The notes below the pieces were generated by a model that saw only the letters and a program-made list of their open reading frames with translations, searched no databases and was not told the origin of the DNA. A DNA stretch of 36,720 bases, from NCBI GenBank assembly GCA_964561875.1, contig CAZLQL010000007.1, positions 1 to 36,720 of the forward strand, read 5' to 3'. Below, piece after piece: positions 1-7,693 of the stretch. Position 1 is the first letter of the stretch. Each line of letters starts with the position of its first letter. The DNA is from CAIOGI01 sp964561875 (GTDB taxonomy: Bacteria; Patescibacteriota; Minisyncoccia; Phycocordibacterales; PALSA-1337). The translations under genes and the position numbers were made by a program.

Positions 1-3
1 TGG

Positions 4-21
4 TGACCCTACAGGGAATCG
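4..21. repeat. 18-bp duplicate of the tRNA-Glu 3' end
   Basis: These 18 bases are identical to 158-175, which form the 3' acceptor strand and part of the T arm of the tRNA-Glu gene. On the minus strand this copy is followed by CCA (positions 3-1), whereas the intact tRNA gene has no encoded CCA. A duplicated tRNA 3' end 150 bp from the tRNA is what an integrase att site or a partial tRNA copy looks like. No integrase gene is visible in the window, so the att reading is inference. Confidence 0.6.
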
Positions 22-60
22 GTCACAGGTCTCGGCTTGCTAGCCTCGCCCGCGACCCCG
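17..60 (-). repeat. Diverged copy of the GC-rich hairpin repeat (copy 1)
   Basis: Positions 18-28 share the 11 bases TCGGTCACAG plus the preceding A with the repeat at 36610-36650, and a small hairpin follows at the same place (GGCT, loop TGCT, AGCC). The rest is only about half identical, but the hairpin is kept with different bases. It abuts the duplicated tRNA end. A second hairpin, GGTTGC-CTTC-GCAACC, lies just to the right at 65-80. It is a probable member of the same family as 34686-34726 and 36610-36650. Confidence 0.45.
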
Positions 61-109
61 CCTCGGTTGCCTTCGCAACCTCCGGCTTTCTCATCTCCAG
101 TATGATCAT

Positions 110-150
110 ATGCAACAAAAACAAAAGGCATCTATGATGCCCTTTGTTTT
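110..150 (-). terminator. Intrinsic terminator after tRNA-Glu
   Basis: The arms 122-132 and 136-146 form an 11-bp stem with one mismatch and a 3-nt loop. On the minus strand it is followed by TTTTTGTTGC. It lies 12 nt past the tRNA 3' end and ends that transcript. Confidence 0.8.
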
Positions 151-157
151 TATTGCA

Positions 158-229
158 TGACCCTACAGGGAATCGAACCCTGCTTTGAGCCTTGAGAAGG
201 CTCCGTCCTAGCCGATAGACGATAGGGCC
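158..229 (-). tRNA. tRNA-Glu (anticodon CTC)
   Basis: The full cloverleaf can be traced on the minus strand. The acceptor stem GGCCCTA pairs with TAGGGTC, with one G-U pair. The anticodon stem GAGCC/GGCTC encloses the loop TTCTCAA, giving anticodon CTC, which reads the Glu codon GAG. The T arm contains GGGTTCGATTCCC. The discriminator is A and CCA is not encoded, so CCA must be added by the tRNA nucleotidyltransferase. The gene lies downstream of murF on the same strand, separated by the compound hairpin at 269-376, and has its own terminator. Confidence 0.93.
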
Positions 230-268
230 AAAATTACTAAACATTATTGTATGGAAAAATAAAATATT

Positions 269-376
269 TTGGTAAGCAAGGCTGTATTGAGGAATGTCCG
301 CAGGCCGAAGAGGCCGAGGATTAAGAAATTATTAGCAAATAATTTCTGCTTTCCGAAATATAGCTTTGCTTACCAA
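269..376 (-). terminator. Large compound hairpin after murF (terminator or structured RNA)
   Basis: The arms 269-283 and 362-376 form a 15-bp stem with one G-U-compatible position. Inside are two further hairpins. One has arms TCC/GGA enclosing GGCC/GGCC (297-320). The other is a perfect 10-bp hairpin at 324-333/338-347 with loop AGCA. On the minus strand the outer stem is followed by a T-rich tract (AAAATATTTTATTTTT), as expected for a terminator of the mraZ-murF transcript. Its branched shape is unusual for a plain terminator, so a stable processed RNA or a miniature element remains possible. Confidence 0.55.
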
Positions 377-410
377 TAAATCTTTTCCCTTAAACACTTT
401 AAAACATTTC

Positions 411-1694
411 CTACTCCTTAGCAAGCCACTCTGGATCCTGTCTGACTAGAAGGTGTGACGCTTTTTCTGGATTTAACATAATAGACTTTGTAACTCTTTC
501 CATACGCATAGATTGTGAACCTTTTACTAGCACAATATCCCCTTTTGATATAATAGTCTTTATATATTCACCAGCTTCAGTAGAGTTATTAAAGGATTTA
601 TCATTTTTTGTTGTTCTCGCTATGACCTTTGCCCTCTGACCAACAGTCACAACATCGAACACACCTCCATTCATAGCACCTCTTATCTTCTCATGCTCAC
701 TCTTTGAATATTGACCCAATTCCATCATATCCCCTATTACCAATATCTTTTTACCAGTAGTTTCAATCTTTTTTATAGTATTTATTGCTTCATGTAGTGC
801 ATCTGGAGATGAATTGTAACTATCGTCTATGATAGTCGAATCATTTATACCTTTTATAATATTCATCCTACCTCTTGGTGGTACATGTTTTGATATATTA
901 TTTATAATATTTTCTATAGGAATATTCTTTAGATTAGCAACAGAAACTGCGCCAAGTATGGGATAAATATGTTGTTTTCCTATAACCCCTTCGAGTTTTA
1001 CTATATGATTTGTATTATTCAAATTTAAATTAAATGATATTCCAACAGGAAACTTCAAACCTTCTCTTTCTTCATACAATATACTTTCATCTTTTGCTGT
1101 GAGGTCAGCAGTATTGTCTATAGCAAATGTAAATTGTTTACGCTCTATTGCTGGAGCTAGACTTTTTATAGCAATATCGTCATTTGAAAATACAAATATT
1201 CCATCTTTTTTTAACGCTTTCGGTAATTGAAATTTCTCAAGTAAAAGTGACTCTATCGATGGGAAAAACTCTACATGTACTGGAACACTACCGACTTTTG
1301 TTAGTACTGCAATATCTGGCTTCAACCACTTTGCTACATTTTTTATATCATTTGGATGATCTGCCCCAACCTCTACGACTAAACATTCTGGATATGGAAA
1401 TTTGAAAAATATTAACTCTAAGCCATAAAATATATTTTTTATCCAAGCAACAGGATCACTCCAAGCATTTGAAACTCCGAGAATAGTAAGTGGCACACCT
1501 ATTTCACTATTGAAACTTTTTTCACTTTTTCTAACCTTTAGACTTGATGAAATAACACTATATATTGCATCTTTTGTAGATGTTTTACCTACACTTCCTG
1601 TAACTGCAATTATGTATGGTTTATATTTTTTTAGAATTAATTTTGACTCTAAAAATAAAATGTTTGTGATAATTTTTTTAAATATTGATTTCAT
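411..1694 (-). CDS. murF: UDP-N-acetylmuramoyl-tripeptide--D-alanyl-D-alanine ligase MurF
   Basis: MurF is the cytoplasmic Mur ligase that adds D-Ala-D-Ala to the UDP-MurNAc tripeptide, the last soluble step of peptidoglycan precursor synthesis. The 427-aa protein has the Mur ligase P-loop TGSVGKTSTKD near residue 32, the central-domain region EVGADHPNDI around 109, and the MurF-like DDSYNSSPDAL near 295 at the start of the C-terminal domain. The ATP-binding domain begins almost at the N-terminus, so the usual N-terminal UDP-binding domain is very short. It is the last protein gene of the mraZ-rsmH-ftsL-ftsI-murF cluster. The start ATG (1692-1694) lies 18 bp from the N-run and is intact. After collapse of the false gap it lies about 80 bp downstream of ftsI. 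Confidence 0.93.
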   Translation of the reverse strand: MKSIFKKIITNILFLESKLILKKYKPYIIAVTGSVGKTSTKDAIYSVISSSLKVRKSEKSFNSEIGVPLTILGVSNAWSDPVAWIKNIFYGLELIFFKFPYPECLVVEVGADHPNDIKNVAKWLKPDIAVLTKVGSVPVHVEFFPSIESLLLEKFQLPKALKKDGIFVFSNDDIAIKSLAPAIERKQFTFAIDNTADLTAKDESILYEEREGLKFPVGISFNLNLNNTNHIVKLEGVIGKQHIYPILGAVSVANLKNIPIENIINNISKHVPPRGRMNIIKGINDSTIIDDSYNSSPDALHEAINTIKKIETTGKKILVIGDMMELGQYSKSEHEKIRGAMNGGVFDVVTVGQRAKVIARTTKNDKSFNNSTEAGEYIKTIISKGDIVLVKGSQSMRMERVTKSIMLNPEKASHLLVRQDPEWLAKE

Positions 1695-1712
1695 GTTTTT
1701 CTGTCTTATTTT

Positions 1713-1812
1713 NNNNNNNNNNNNNNNNNNNNNNNNNNNNNNNNNNNNNNNNNNNNNNNNNNNNNNNNNNNNNNNNNNNNNNNNNNNNNNNNNNNNNNNN
1801 NNNNNNNNNNNN
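1713..1812. other. False assembly gap (100 N) between 55-bp duplicates
   Basis: There are exactly 100 N here. The 55 bases before them (1658-1712) and the 55 after them (1813-1867) are identical, and both contain the first codons of murF. Two contigs that overlap by one k-mer were joined with a default spacer. The true sequence should read straight from 1712 to 1868, with no N and no second copy. Confidence 0.9.
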
Positions 1813-1929
1813 AAATGTTTGTGATAATTTTTTTAAATATTGATTTCATGTTTTTCTGTCTTATTTTTCTATCTTATTTTCCGTATTATTTATCTAGCTT
1901 TTTTATCTGTATTATATATATATGGCTTT

Positions 1930-3645
1930 CTATCTATCTGGTGGAATATCGTAATAGCTAATAAGGAATTTTGTAATCTCAGTGAAAGGATCGACTAGTG
2001 TTTCTGAAGCGTATTGTGCGCCCTTTGGATATACTTGGTAAATAAATACAATAAATTTTGGATCGTATGCTGGGAAATATCCAAAGAATGAATGTAGATA
2101 CCTATCACTATAATACCCTCCGTTTACATGATCTGCAATCTGGGCAGTACCTGTCTTTGCAGCTATAGTATAATGCTCCATTTTGATTTCTGGGTGAGCT
2201 TTTGATATAGAATTATCTACTACTGAAACAAGCATCTTGGTCACATCTGTTGCAGTATCACTCTCTATTACTCTCAACGATTCACCATCAAGCAAATTCT
2301 CTGTTCTACCATCAATGTACTCAATACTATTTACAATATGAGGCTTTATAAGCATTCCGCCATTTGCTATGACTGACAAAGCTCTTATTGTCTCGATCGG
2401 AGACATTGCTATTCCCTGACCATAAGAAGCTGTTGCGTGTTCTATATCTCTAGTACTATTTAGGTTATCAATAATACCTTTTGTTTCATTTGGTTGATCT
2501 ATGCCAGTTTTTTCTCCCAATCCAAAACTCTTAAAATATTCAGAAAATCTTTCATTTCCAACTTTCAATGCTACTGTAGCAGCACCGACATTTAGTGATT
2601 GGCCAAGTATTTCTTTTACCGATATTACACCTCTAGCTTTACCGTCATAGTTTGCAATTCTTTTACTATTTAACATCATAAAACCTGTATCATTATATGT
2701 AGAATCAGAATTTATTGAGCCTGTATCTATACCCACTGCCATAGTAAGTGGTTTTATGATAGATCCCATTTCATAAACATTCTCAACGAGAGGATTTGAG
2801 AAAAGTTTTGCATCTTTTACTTCTTTCAAGTTATTTGGATCAAAAGAAGGCAATGAAGCCATGGTGTATATCTCACCATTTTTTGGATTCATGATTATAG
2901 CCCCTATAGAATCTGATTTCCAAGTATCTTTTACCTTTTTAAGTATTGTTTCAGTATAGCTTTGTACAGCAGGATCTATAGAAGCTACAATATCACCCTT
3001 ACTTTCTTCATTAATAGCTATACCCTTTTTTATATCAGAAAAAAGTTCAGCAAAAAAATTTATATTTTGTCCTGACTTTGATCGTCCAAGTATATTTTCA
3101 TAATAACTTTCAAGACCATATCTTCCAGCTATAGAATCTGAATTACCGTAACCAGTAATACCTATGGTTTGAGCAGATATTGAACCACCTGGGTAGACCC
3201 TCCAGTTTTCTTTTATAACTGAAACGCCTTTTAACTTCAAACTTTGTATTGAAATTCCTACTTCTTTTGATAATCTTTTTTTAATCTCTTCGTATTGATC
3301 ATCTTTATTTGCTTTTGAAATAAATTCTTCTTTAGATATATCTATAAACTGACTTAATGCTTCAAAAGTATATGGTACATCCTCTATTTTTTTTGGATTT
3401 ATAACTAAAGTATAGCCATCTTTCATTATAGCTCCAGCTGCCCTTACTCCCTCTTTACCTTGAAAAAATATTGTTCCTCTATCGAGAAGATTGTCTGAAT
3501 TTCGAATATACTGATTATCTGCTTTTACTGTATATTGTTCACCACTGATTATCTGTAAATAATAAAGTCTAGCTATTATAATAACAGCAAAAATACACGG
3601 AAATACTAGTAATATCCTTATCCTAAGGTTGATTTCAGAGTTCAT
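1930..3645 (-). CDS. ftsI: Class B penicillin-binding protein FtsI (PBP3), septal transpeptidase
   Basis: This is a bitopic inner-membrane transpeptidase that cross-links septal peptidoglycan. The 571-aa protein has one N-terminal membrane helix (about residues 9-28). A PBP dimerisation domain follows, then the transpeptidase domain with all three active-site motifs: SxxK in MGSIIKPL (about residue 296), SxN in GQSLNVGA, and KTG in AAKTGTAQ (about residue 498). The start overlaps the stop of the ftsL-like gene by 11 bp, which suggests translational coupling. The position between the ftsL-like gene and murF, in the mraZ cluster, distinguishes it from the elongation paralogue mrdA at 9738-11432. 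Confidence 0.93.
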   Translation of the reverse strand: MNSEINLRIRILLVFPCIFAVIIIARLYYLQIISGEQYTVKADNQYIRNSDNLLDRGTIFFQGKEGVRAAGAIMKDGYTLVINPKKIEDVPYTFEALSQFIDISKEEFISKANKDDQYEEIKKRLSKEVGISIQSLKLKGVSVIKENWRVYPGGSISAQTIGITGYGNSDSIAGRYGLESYYENILGRSKSGQNINFFAELFSDIKKGIAINEESKGDIVASIDPAVQSYTETILKKVKDTWKSDSIGAIIMNPKNGEIYTMASLPSFDPNNLKEVKDAKLFSNPLVENVYEMGSIIKPLTMAVGIDTGSINSDSTYNDTGFMMLNSKRIANYDGKARGVISVKEILGQSLNVGAATVALKVGNERFSEYFKSFGLGEKTGIDQPNETKGIIDNLNSTRDIEHATASYGQGIAMSPIETIRALSVIANGGMLIKPHIVNSIEYIDGRTENLLDGESLRVIESDTATDVTKMLVSVVDNSISKAHPEIKMEHYTIAAKTGTAQIADHVNGGYYSDRYLHSFFGYFPAYDPKFIVFIYQVYPKGAQYASETLVDPFTEITKFLISYYDIPPDR

Positions 3646-3964
3646 TTTTTATTGCCATAGCAGTAACATCCTTATTTGAAATATATGAGGTTGTCTTTGG
3701 ATTTTTAAATCCTTTTGCATAGGCAATTTCTACAGTAACACTATTTTTCATTGAAAAATACTTTGTCTCTAGATCGCTTATATCAGTTAAAATTGTCTTT
3801 GATTCCTTTGAAATCTTTTCTCTTTCAACCACATTTTCAACTGTCTTTTTCAATATTACGCCATATGCAACTCCTGATATAAGGATTGCAATAATTAAAA
3901 CTGAAAAAATATTTTCTTTATTCCTGATTATTAGCTTGTATGTATTTCCTATTATATTCTTCAT
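3635..3964 (-). CDS. FtsL-like small division protein
   Basis: This 109-aa protein has a short basic cytoplasmic N-terminus, one membrane helix (about residues 19-38) and an extracytoplasmic stretch of heptad-like, Lys/Glu-rich sequence typical of a coiled coil. That architecture and the position between rsmH and ftsI match FtsL, a divisome scaffold that pairs with FtsB and FtsQ. FtsL is poorly conserved in sequence, so the call rests on size, topology and synteny. It begins 7 bp after rsmH and overlaps ftsI by 11 bp. Confidence 0.7.
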   Translation of the reverse strand: MKNIIGNTYKLIIRNKENIFSVLIIAILISGVAYGVILKKTVENVVEREKISKESKTILTDISDLETKYFSMKNSVTVEIAYAKGFKNPKTTSYISNKDVTAMAIKNEL

Positions 3965-3970
3965 GTTATT

Positions 3971-4900
3971 CTATTTCTTTTCTATGATTCTTAATTTTGC
4001 ACTTCTTGATCTTTTATTAATTTCTATTTCTTCATCTGTGGGAACAATCGGTTTTTTATTTATTAAAATTATTTGATTTTCTTTTGATTTTTCCCTAAAA
4101 AAGTTTTTAACTATCCTATCTTCTAAACTATGAAATGAAATAACGGCCATTCTTCCACCTGATTTTAGACTATTTAATCCATTTATTAAGCCATTTTTAA
4201 GTGTTGTAAGCTCATCATTTACTGTAATTCTCAAAGCTTGAAATGTTCTAGTTGCTGGATGAATCTTCCCCCTCTTATAACTTCCCGGTACAGCACTATT
4301 TATTATATTTACGAGATCAAAAGTTGTTTTTATTGGCTTTATATCTCTATTTAGAACTATTGCTTTTGCTATCTTTCTAGAATATCTCTCTTCTCCGTAA
4401 GCGTATATTATGTCTGCTATTGTTTCTTCTCCCCAAGTATTAACTATTATTTCTGCTGTTATATCCCCCTCTTCAACTGTATCCTTTAGAGTCATAAGTA
4501 ATGGTTCATCTCTTTTAAAAGAGAAACCTCTTCCTGAAATATCTATCTCTTCTGATGAAACACCGATGTCTAAAATTATTTTATCTGCTTTTTCTATACC
4601 GATATTATTTAAAACTTTATCTATATCTCCAAAACTGCTCTGGATAAAATATAGTTTAGTGTTCTTATAACCTTTTTCTTTTACAAAGTTCTCCAATCTG
4701 TTTTTTGATCTAGCCAAGGCATTGTTATCCTTATCCAAACCAATAACAGTTATATCACCACCCGCATTTTCTATTGCAAATTCTGCATGACCTCCACTAC
4801 CTAGTGTTCCATCAAGATATATATCATGTGGAGAAACAAGTAGTCCTTGTATTGCTTCTTTCTTGAGTACTGGAATGTGTAGGATTTCTGTATTATTCAT
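3971..4900 (-). CDS. rsmH: 16S rRNA (cytosine(1402)-N4)-methyltransferase RsmH (MraW)
   Basis: RsmH methylates N4 of C1402 in the decoding centre of 16S rRNA, using S-adenosylmethionine. The 309-aa protein has the expected N-terminal motif HIPVLKKEAI, the SAM-binding loop DGTLGSGGHAE (about residues 29-39), LDIGVSSEEID around 110, the HPATRTFQALRI block near 216 and SFHSLEDRIVK near 255. The length is normal. It sits 9 bp downstream of mraZ, the usual first two genes of a dcw cluster. Confidence 0.95.
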   Translation of the reverse strand: MNNTEILHIPVLKKEAIQGLLVSPHDIYLDGTLGSGGHAEFAIENAGGDITVIGLDKDNNALARSKNRLENFVKEKGYKNTKLYFIQSSFGDIDKVLNNIGIEKADKIILDIGVSSEEIDISGRGFSFKRDEPLLMTLKDTVEEGDITAEIIVNTWGEETIADIIYAYGEERYSRKIAKAIVLNRDIKPIKTTFDLVNIINSAVPGSYKRGKIHPATRTFQALRITVNDELTTLKNGLINGLNSLKSGGRMAVISFHSLEDRIVKNFFREKSKENQIILINKKPIVPTDEEIEINKRSRSAKLRIIEKK

Positions 4901-4909
4901 ATTTTATGC

Positions 4910-5353
4910 TTATATTATTCCCGCAGAAATCAATTTTTCTGCAATATTGTCTGTCTTTTTTCCAAATTCATTTCTATATGTTTCCCATACAGACGAATCC
5001 CATATTTCCACGCGATTGACGATGCCGATAATGGTGCTTTTGACCGTAAGCCCCGCATGTAATCGCAAATGCTCTGGAACGAGCATCCTCCCTACTCCAT
5101 CAACATCAACTTCAGCTGCGCGACCTATGATAAGTCGGTTGAAGTTTCTATTGTCAGTCTGAAGTACGGATGTAGAAGTACTGTTTGAAAGACGATCGGT
5201 GAACTCTTTCCATCCTTTCACCGTAAAGACAAATAAACAATTGTCTATTCCCGGTGCGATGATGACTTTCTTTCCCATTTCCTTTCTAAACTTTGCAGGA
5301 AGTGAAATGCGACTTTTGTCATCAAATGAATGTTGATATTCTCCGATAAGCAT
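4910..5353 (-). CDS. mraZ: Transcriptional regulator MraZ
   Basis: MraZ is a DNA-binding protein with two swapped-hairpin AbrB-like domains that controls the division cluster, including itself. I chose the start at 5353 because MraZ proteins begin with MLIGEYQHSFDDKSR-type sequence. The frame stays open upstream to 5425, but that part crosses the predicted promoter. The protein is 147 aa, which is normal. The DxKxR/xxP motif SFDDKSRISLPAKFR (first domain) and the second-domain GRAAEVDVDGVGRMLVP are present. It heads the mraZ-rsmH-ftsL-ftsI-murF unit and has box repeats over its promoter (5421-5479). Confidence 0.93.
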   Translation of the reverse strand: MLIGEYQHSFDDKSRISLPAKFRKEMGKKVIIAPGIDNCLFVFTVKGWKEFTDRLSNSTSTSVLQTDNRNFNRLIIGRAAEVDVDGVGRMLVPEHLRLHAGLTVKSTIIGIVNRVEIWDSSVWETYRNEFGKKTDNIAEKLISAGII

Positions 5354-5420
5354 ATGCCCTTTATTTACAAGTGGTTGAAGTGAAATATATTTTGGGCAAA
5401 AAACATATTTGCTACTTCTT

Positions 5421-5479
5421 CCCACTTAGCTACTATTTTATCCCACTTCTATGTTCAATGCAAACAAAAATACCCACTT
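5421..5479 (-). promoter_or_regulatory. mraZ promoter with three AAGTGGG boxes (probable MraZ operator)
   Basis: On the minus strand a sigma70-like promoter can be read: -35 TTGCAT (5458-5463), 17 bp, -10 TAAAAT (5435-5440). Three same-direction AAGTGGG boxes lie at 5421-5427, 5442-5448 and 5473-5479. They are spaced 21 and 31 bp apart, two and three helical turns, so they fall on one face of the DNA. Two of them flank the -10 directly. MraZ proteins are known to bind GTGG/TGGG-containing direct repeats in their own promoter, so autorepression is the likely function. The outermost box overlaps the terminator of the upstream gene. Confidence 0.7.
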
Positions 5480-5490
5480 TATGTGGATAT
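5467..5490 (-). terminator. Terminator after the exported coiled-coil gene
   Basis: On the minus strand the sequence GATATCCAC-ATAAA-GTGGGTATT forms a stem of about 8-9 bp with G-U pairs, followed by TTTTTGTTTG. It separates the gene at 5527-6477 from the mraZ promoter. Confidence 0.65.
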
Positions 5491-5526
5491 CTTTGCTATT
5501 ATTTTAATATAAAAACTTTCTGGTTT

Positions 5527-6477
5527 TTATTTACCGTATATAGTACATTTTGATATTGTGTTTGGTGAGTTAAACCAAATACCACCCTTTGAATTACAAC
5601 TTATTTTATCAGTCTGTATTATAGATGTAAGTTTTATTATATTACTAGATATTTCCCTGTTTGATTCAATCAGATTTCCAGATTGATCTATAACTTTTAT
5701 TGAAGTGATTCTTGCTTGTATACTAGATGGTTTTGCATCAACTCTAATTCTAAAAACATTATCATCAGAATTTGTTACCATTGAATTGTAATCATCTTTA
5801 CTTAATGTAAATACTGCCTTTCTGTCTTTAACTAATGAGGTACTTACAACAACTGAATTTCTAGTTAAATATGCAACTTTTATATCGCCGTCTATTACAG
5901 TGTTTATAGACTGCAGGTAGAATTTATCGTTGTTTGATGGTTCTATTCCAAATCCCAACACATCAAGCTTATCATATGATTCCGTATCTACAGTTATTTC
6001 ATTTATTTTATTTGTTAGATTGCCTCTAAGTATTAGATTTATTGTAGGAATTTTTATTGCCTCCTTAGAAGTAGAATTAGTATTTGTGGTATTTATACTT
6101 GTATTTACACTAGGTTGTGTATTGTTTTTATTTACTACAGTTAAATTATTGTATTTTATAGTTAAATCATTTAAATTTTTCTGCAATATTTTAACCTGAT
6201 CTTTTAGAGATTTATTTTCGTATTCAAGACTATCGATTTTTGATTTGTAAGTATTTAATTCAGATATATTTAAATTTGATTTTATCTCTGTTTTATTTGA
6301 AGTATTTTGAGTACCTTCAGCTTTTTCTTTTTCTATTTTAATACTTGAATTATTTTCAATTTTTACTTCATTGGTTTTATTGCTTTTTATCCAATCAGTC
6401 ACATTCCACCACGCTGCAAATGATGTGGCTGGTATCAGGAATATAATCGCAACTAAAAATACAAGTTTATTTTTCAT
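5527..6477 (-). CDS. Exported coiled-coil protein of unknown function
   Basis: This 316-aa protein begins with a clear signal peptide: MKNK, a hydrophobic core, then ATSFA before AWW. A low-complexity Asn/Lys/Ser-rich stretch follows. About residues 75-110 form a probable coiled coil (heptads with LKDQVKILQKNLNDL), then comes a Thr/Asn/Ser-rich linker. The C-terminal half (about 145-316) is beta-rich with two cysteines near the end, and might be a small wall-facing domain. I do not recognise a family. It sits alone between the YbjQ-domain gene and mraZ, with its own terminator. An envelope or surface role is inferred from the signal peptide only. Confidence 0.8.
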   Translation of the reverse strand: MKNKLVFLVAIIFLIPATSFAAWWNVTDWIKSNKTNEVKIENNSSIKIEKEKAEGTQNTSNKTEIKSNLNISELNTYKSKIDSLEYENKSLKDQVKILQKNLNDLTIKYNNLTVVNKNNTQPSVNTSINTTNTNSTSKEAIKIPTINLILRGNLTNKINEITVDTESYDKLDVLGFGIEPSNNDKFYLQSINTVIDGDIKVAYLTRNSVVVSTSLVKDRKAVFTLSKDDYNSMVTNSDDNVFRIRVDAKPSSIQARITSIKVIDQSGNLIESNREISSNIIKLTSIIQTDKISCNSKGGIWFNSPNTISKCTIYGK

Positions 6478-6538
6478 TTTATTAAATTAAATATTAGTAT
6501 AATAATTATACGCTAAAACAGATTTTGATGAAATCTTT

Positions 6539-7666
6539 CTAAAGCCCCTTATTCAAATCCACACCAAAACTAAACTCTGCTGTATTTACAAATGTGTCCC
6601 AATCTTGAGAGAAAACTTGAGGTATAAGTTCATCACTCTTACTTGTTAGTCCATTTACCTTCTTTACAGCTGTACCTATAGCCATAAATTCTATTAGCCC
6701 ACTACCTAGCTGATATACATATGTTTTTACACCCACAACCTCATCAGCACCTATTTCATCTGCTTGCTTATTTATTATAGCTAGTGCATTTTCTCTTGCT
6801 TCATATATTAGTGATGATAATTCAGTAATTTCTCCTTTTACAAAAGACTTCAAAGCTGAAGTAATACCTCCAACTAATCCTAAAGAATAGACTGATGTTC
6901 CAATCAAAACTTTTTCTGGAGCATAGCCCATTTTATTTAAATTCCACATTTCTTGTGGTGTAAGATCGCTTGTTGTAACTGTATCTTTTGGTAAAGCTGG
7001 ATTATATGAAGCTGTACCTATCATGAGCATTTCTTGAAAACCCATAAAAGGTAGTATTGTAGTTTCTATTCCAACAACAGCATTTGCTCCTACTTTTTTT
7101 GCTTCATTTGTAATCCTTTCTAGTGCAAGATGTCTTGTTTTATTAAATATATCTGAAAATTCTCTTATCTCTCCTCTAGCTAGAGTTTTAAGTGTACCGA
7201 TAATACCCCCAGCTATTCCAATAGAATATGCCACATTTCCAAATACAAACTTTTTTGGTTCATATCCTGCATCTACTTGAGCATACAAGTCTTGTCCATC
7301 TGCAGAAGTACTAAATGCTAAATTTTCTTTTTGACCATTATTACTTTTTATATGAAGACCAGATCCTATTGAAAGGAATTCTAGATTTTGACCATGGAAA
7401 ACTATTTCACTTGTAACACCTGTAATTCCTACCGATCCTTTATCTTGAGCTTCCTTCTCCATTCTATCCAGAGCAGACGCTCTACCTTCTTCTATCAAGG
7501 CTGTAACTTGTGTAATCTCTCCTCCGGCTATGGCTCTAAAGGCAGAACCTATACTTCTACCAAAACCAAGTGAATGAACACTGTTTCCAACAACTATGTC
7601 TCCTGCTTTATATCCTATTTTATCTAGACAATATATCTCATTACCTGACAATCCAGTTGTTTTCAT
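6539..7666 (-). CDS. Three tandem YbjQ/UPF0145 domains
   Basis: This 375-aa protein is built from three consecutive copies of the YbjQ (UPF0145, 'heavy-metal-binding') fold, starting near residues 10, 135 and 250. Each repeat has the signature of a start like GNSVxSLG, then a block like AxARGEIxxxSxLxxxAReNALxxxxxxAxxxGAxxVVGV, then FMAIGTA-like sequence at its end. The family forms pentamers or higher rings as single domains. A three-domain fusion is less usual. The biochemical function is unknown and metal binding is only suggested by the family name. There is no signal peptide. It lies 27 bp downstream of lysS on the same strand. Confidence 0.85.
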   Translation of the reverse strand: MKTTGLSGNEIYCLDKIGYKAGDIVVGNSVHSLGFGRSIGSAFRAIAGGEITQVTALIEEGRASALDRMEKEAQDKGSVGITGVTSEIVFHGQNLEFLSIGSGLHIKSNNGQKENLAFSTSADGQDLYAQVDAGYEPKKFVFGNVAYSIGIAGGIIGTLKTLARGEIREFSDIFNKTRHLALERITNEAKKVGANAVVGIETTILPFMGFQEMLMIGTASYNPALPKDTVTTSDLTPQEMWNLNKMGYAPEKVLIGTSVYSLGLVGGITSALKSFVKGEITELSSLIYEARENALAIINKQADEIGADEVVGVKTYVYQLGSGLIEFMAIGTAVKKVNGLTSKSDELIPQVFSQDWDTFVNTAEFSFGVDLNKGL

Positions 7667-7693
7667 TTATTTAATTATTTTATTAATTTTATT

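Noticed and set aside
287..300. GAGGAATGTCCG resembles the RNase P RNA motif GAGGAAAGTCCG
   Set aside because: The element containing it is only 108 nt and fully explained by an inverted repeat with inner hairpins. The partner motif of the P4 helix is absent.
4410..4670. Plus-strand frames opposite rsmH, mraZ, murF, mreB and similar genes
   Set aside because: They are antisense shadows of strongly conserved minus-strand genes, with Ser/Leu/Ile-rich low-complexity products.
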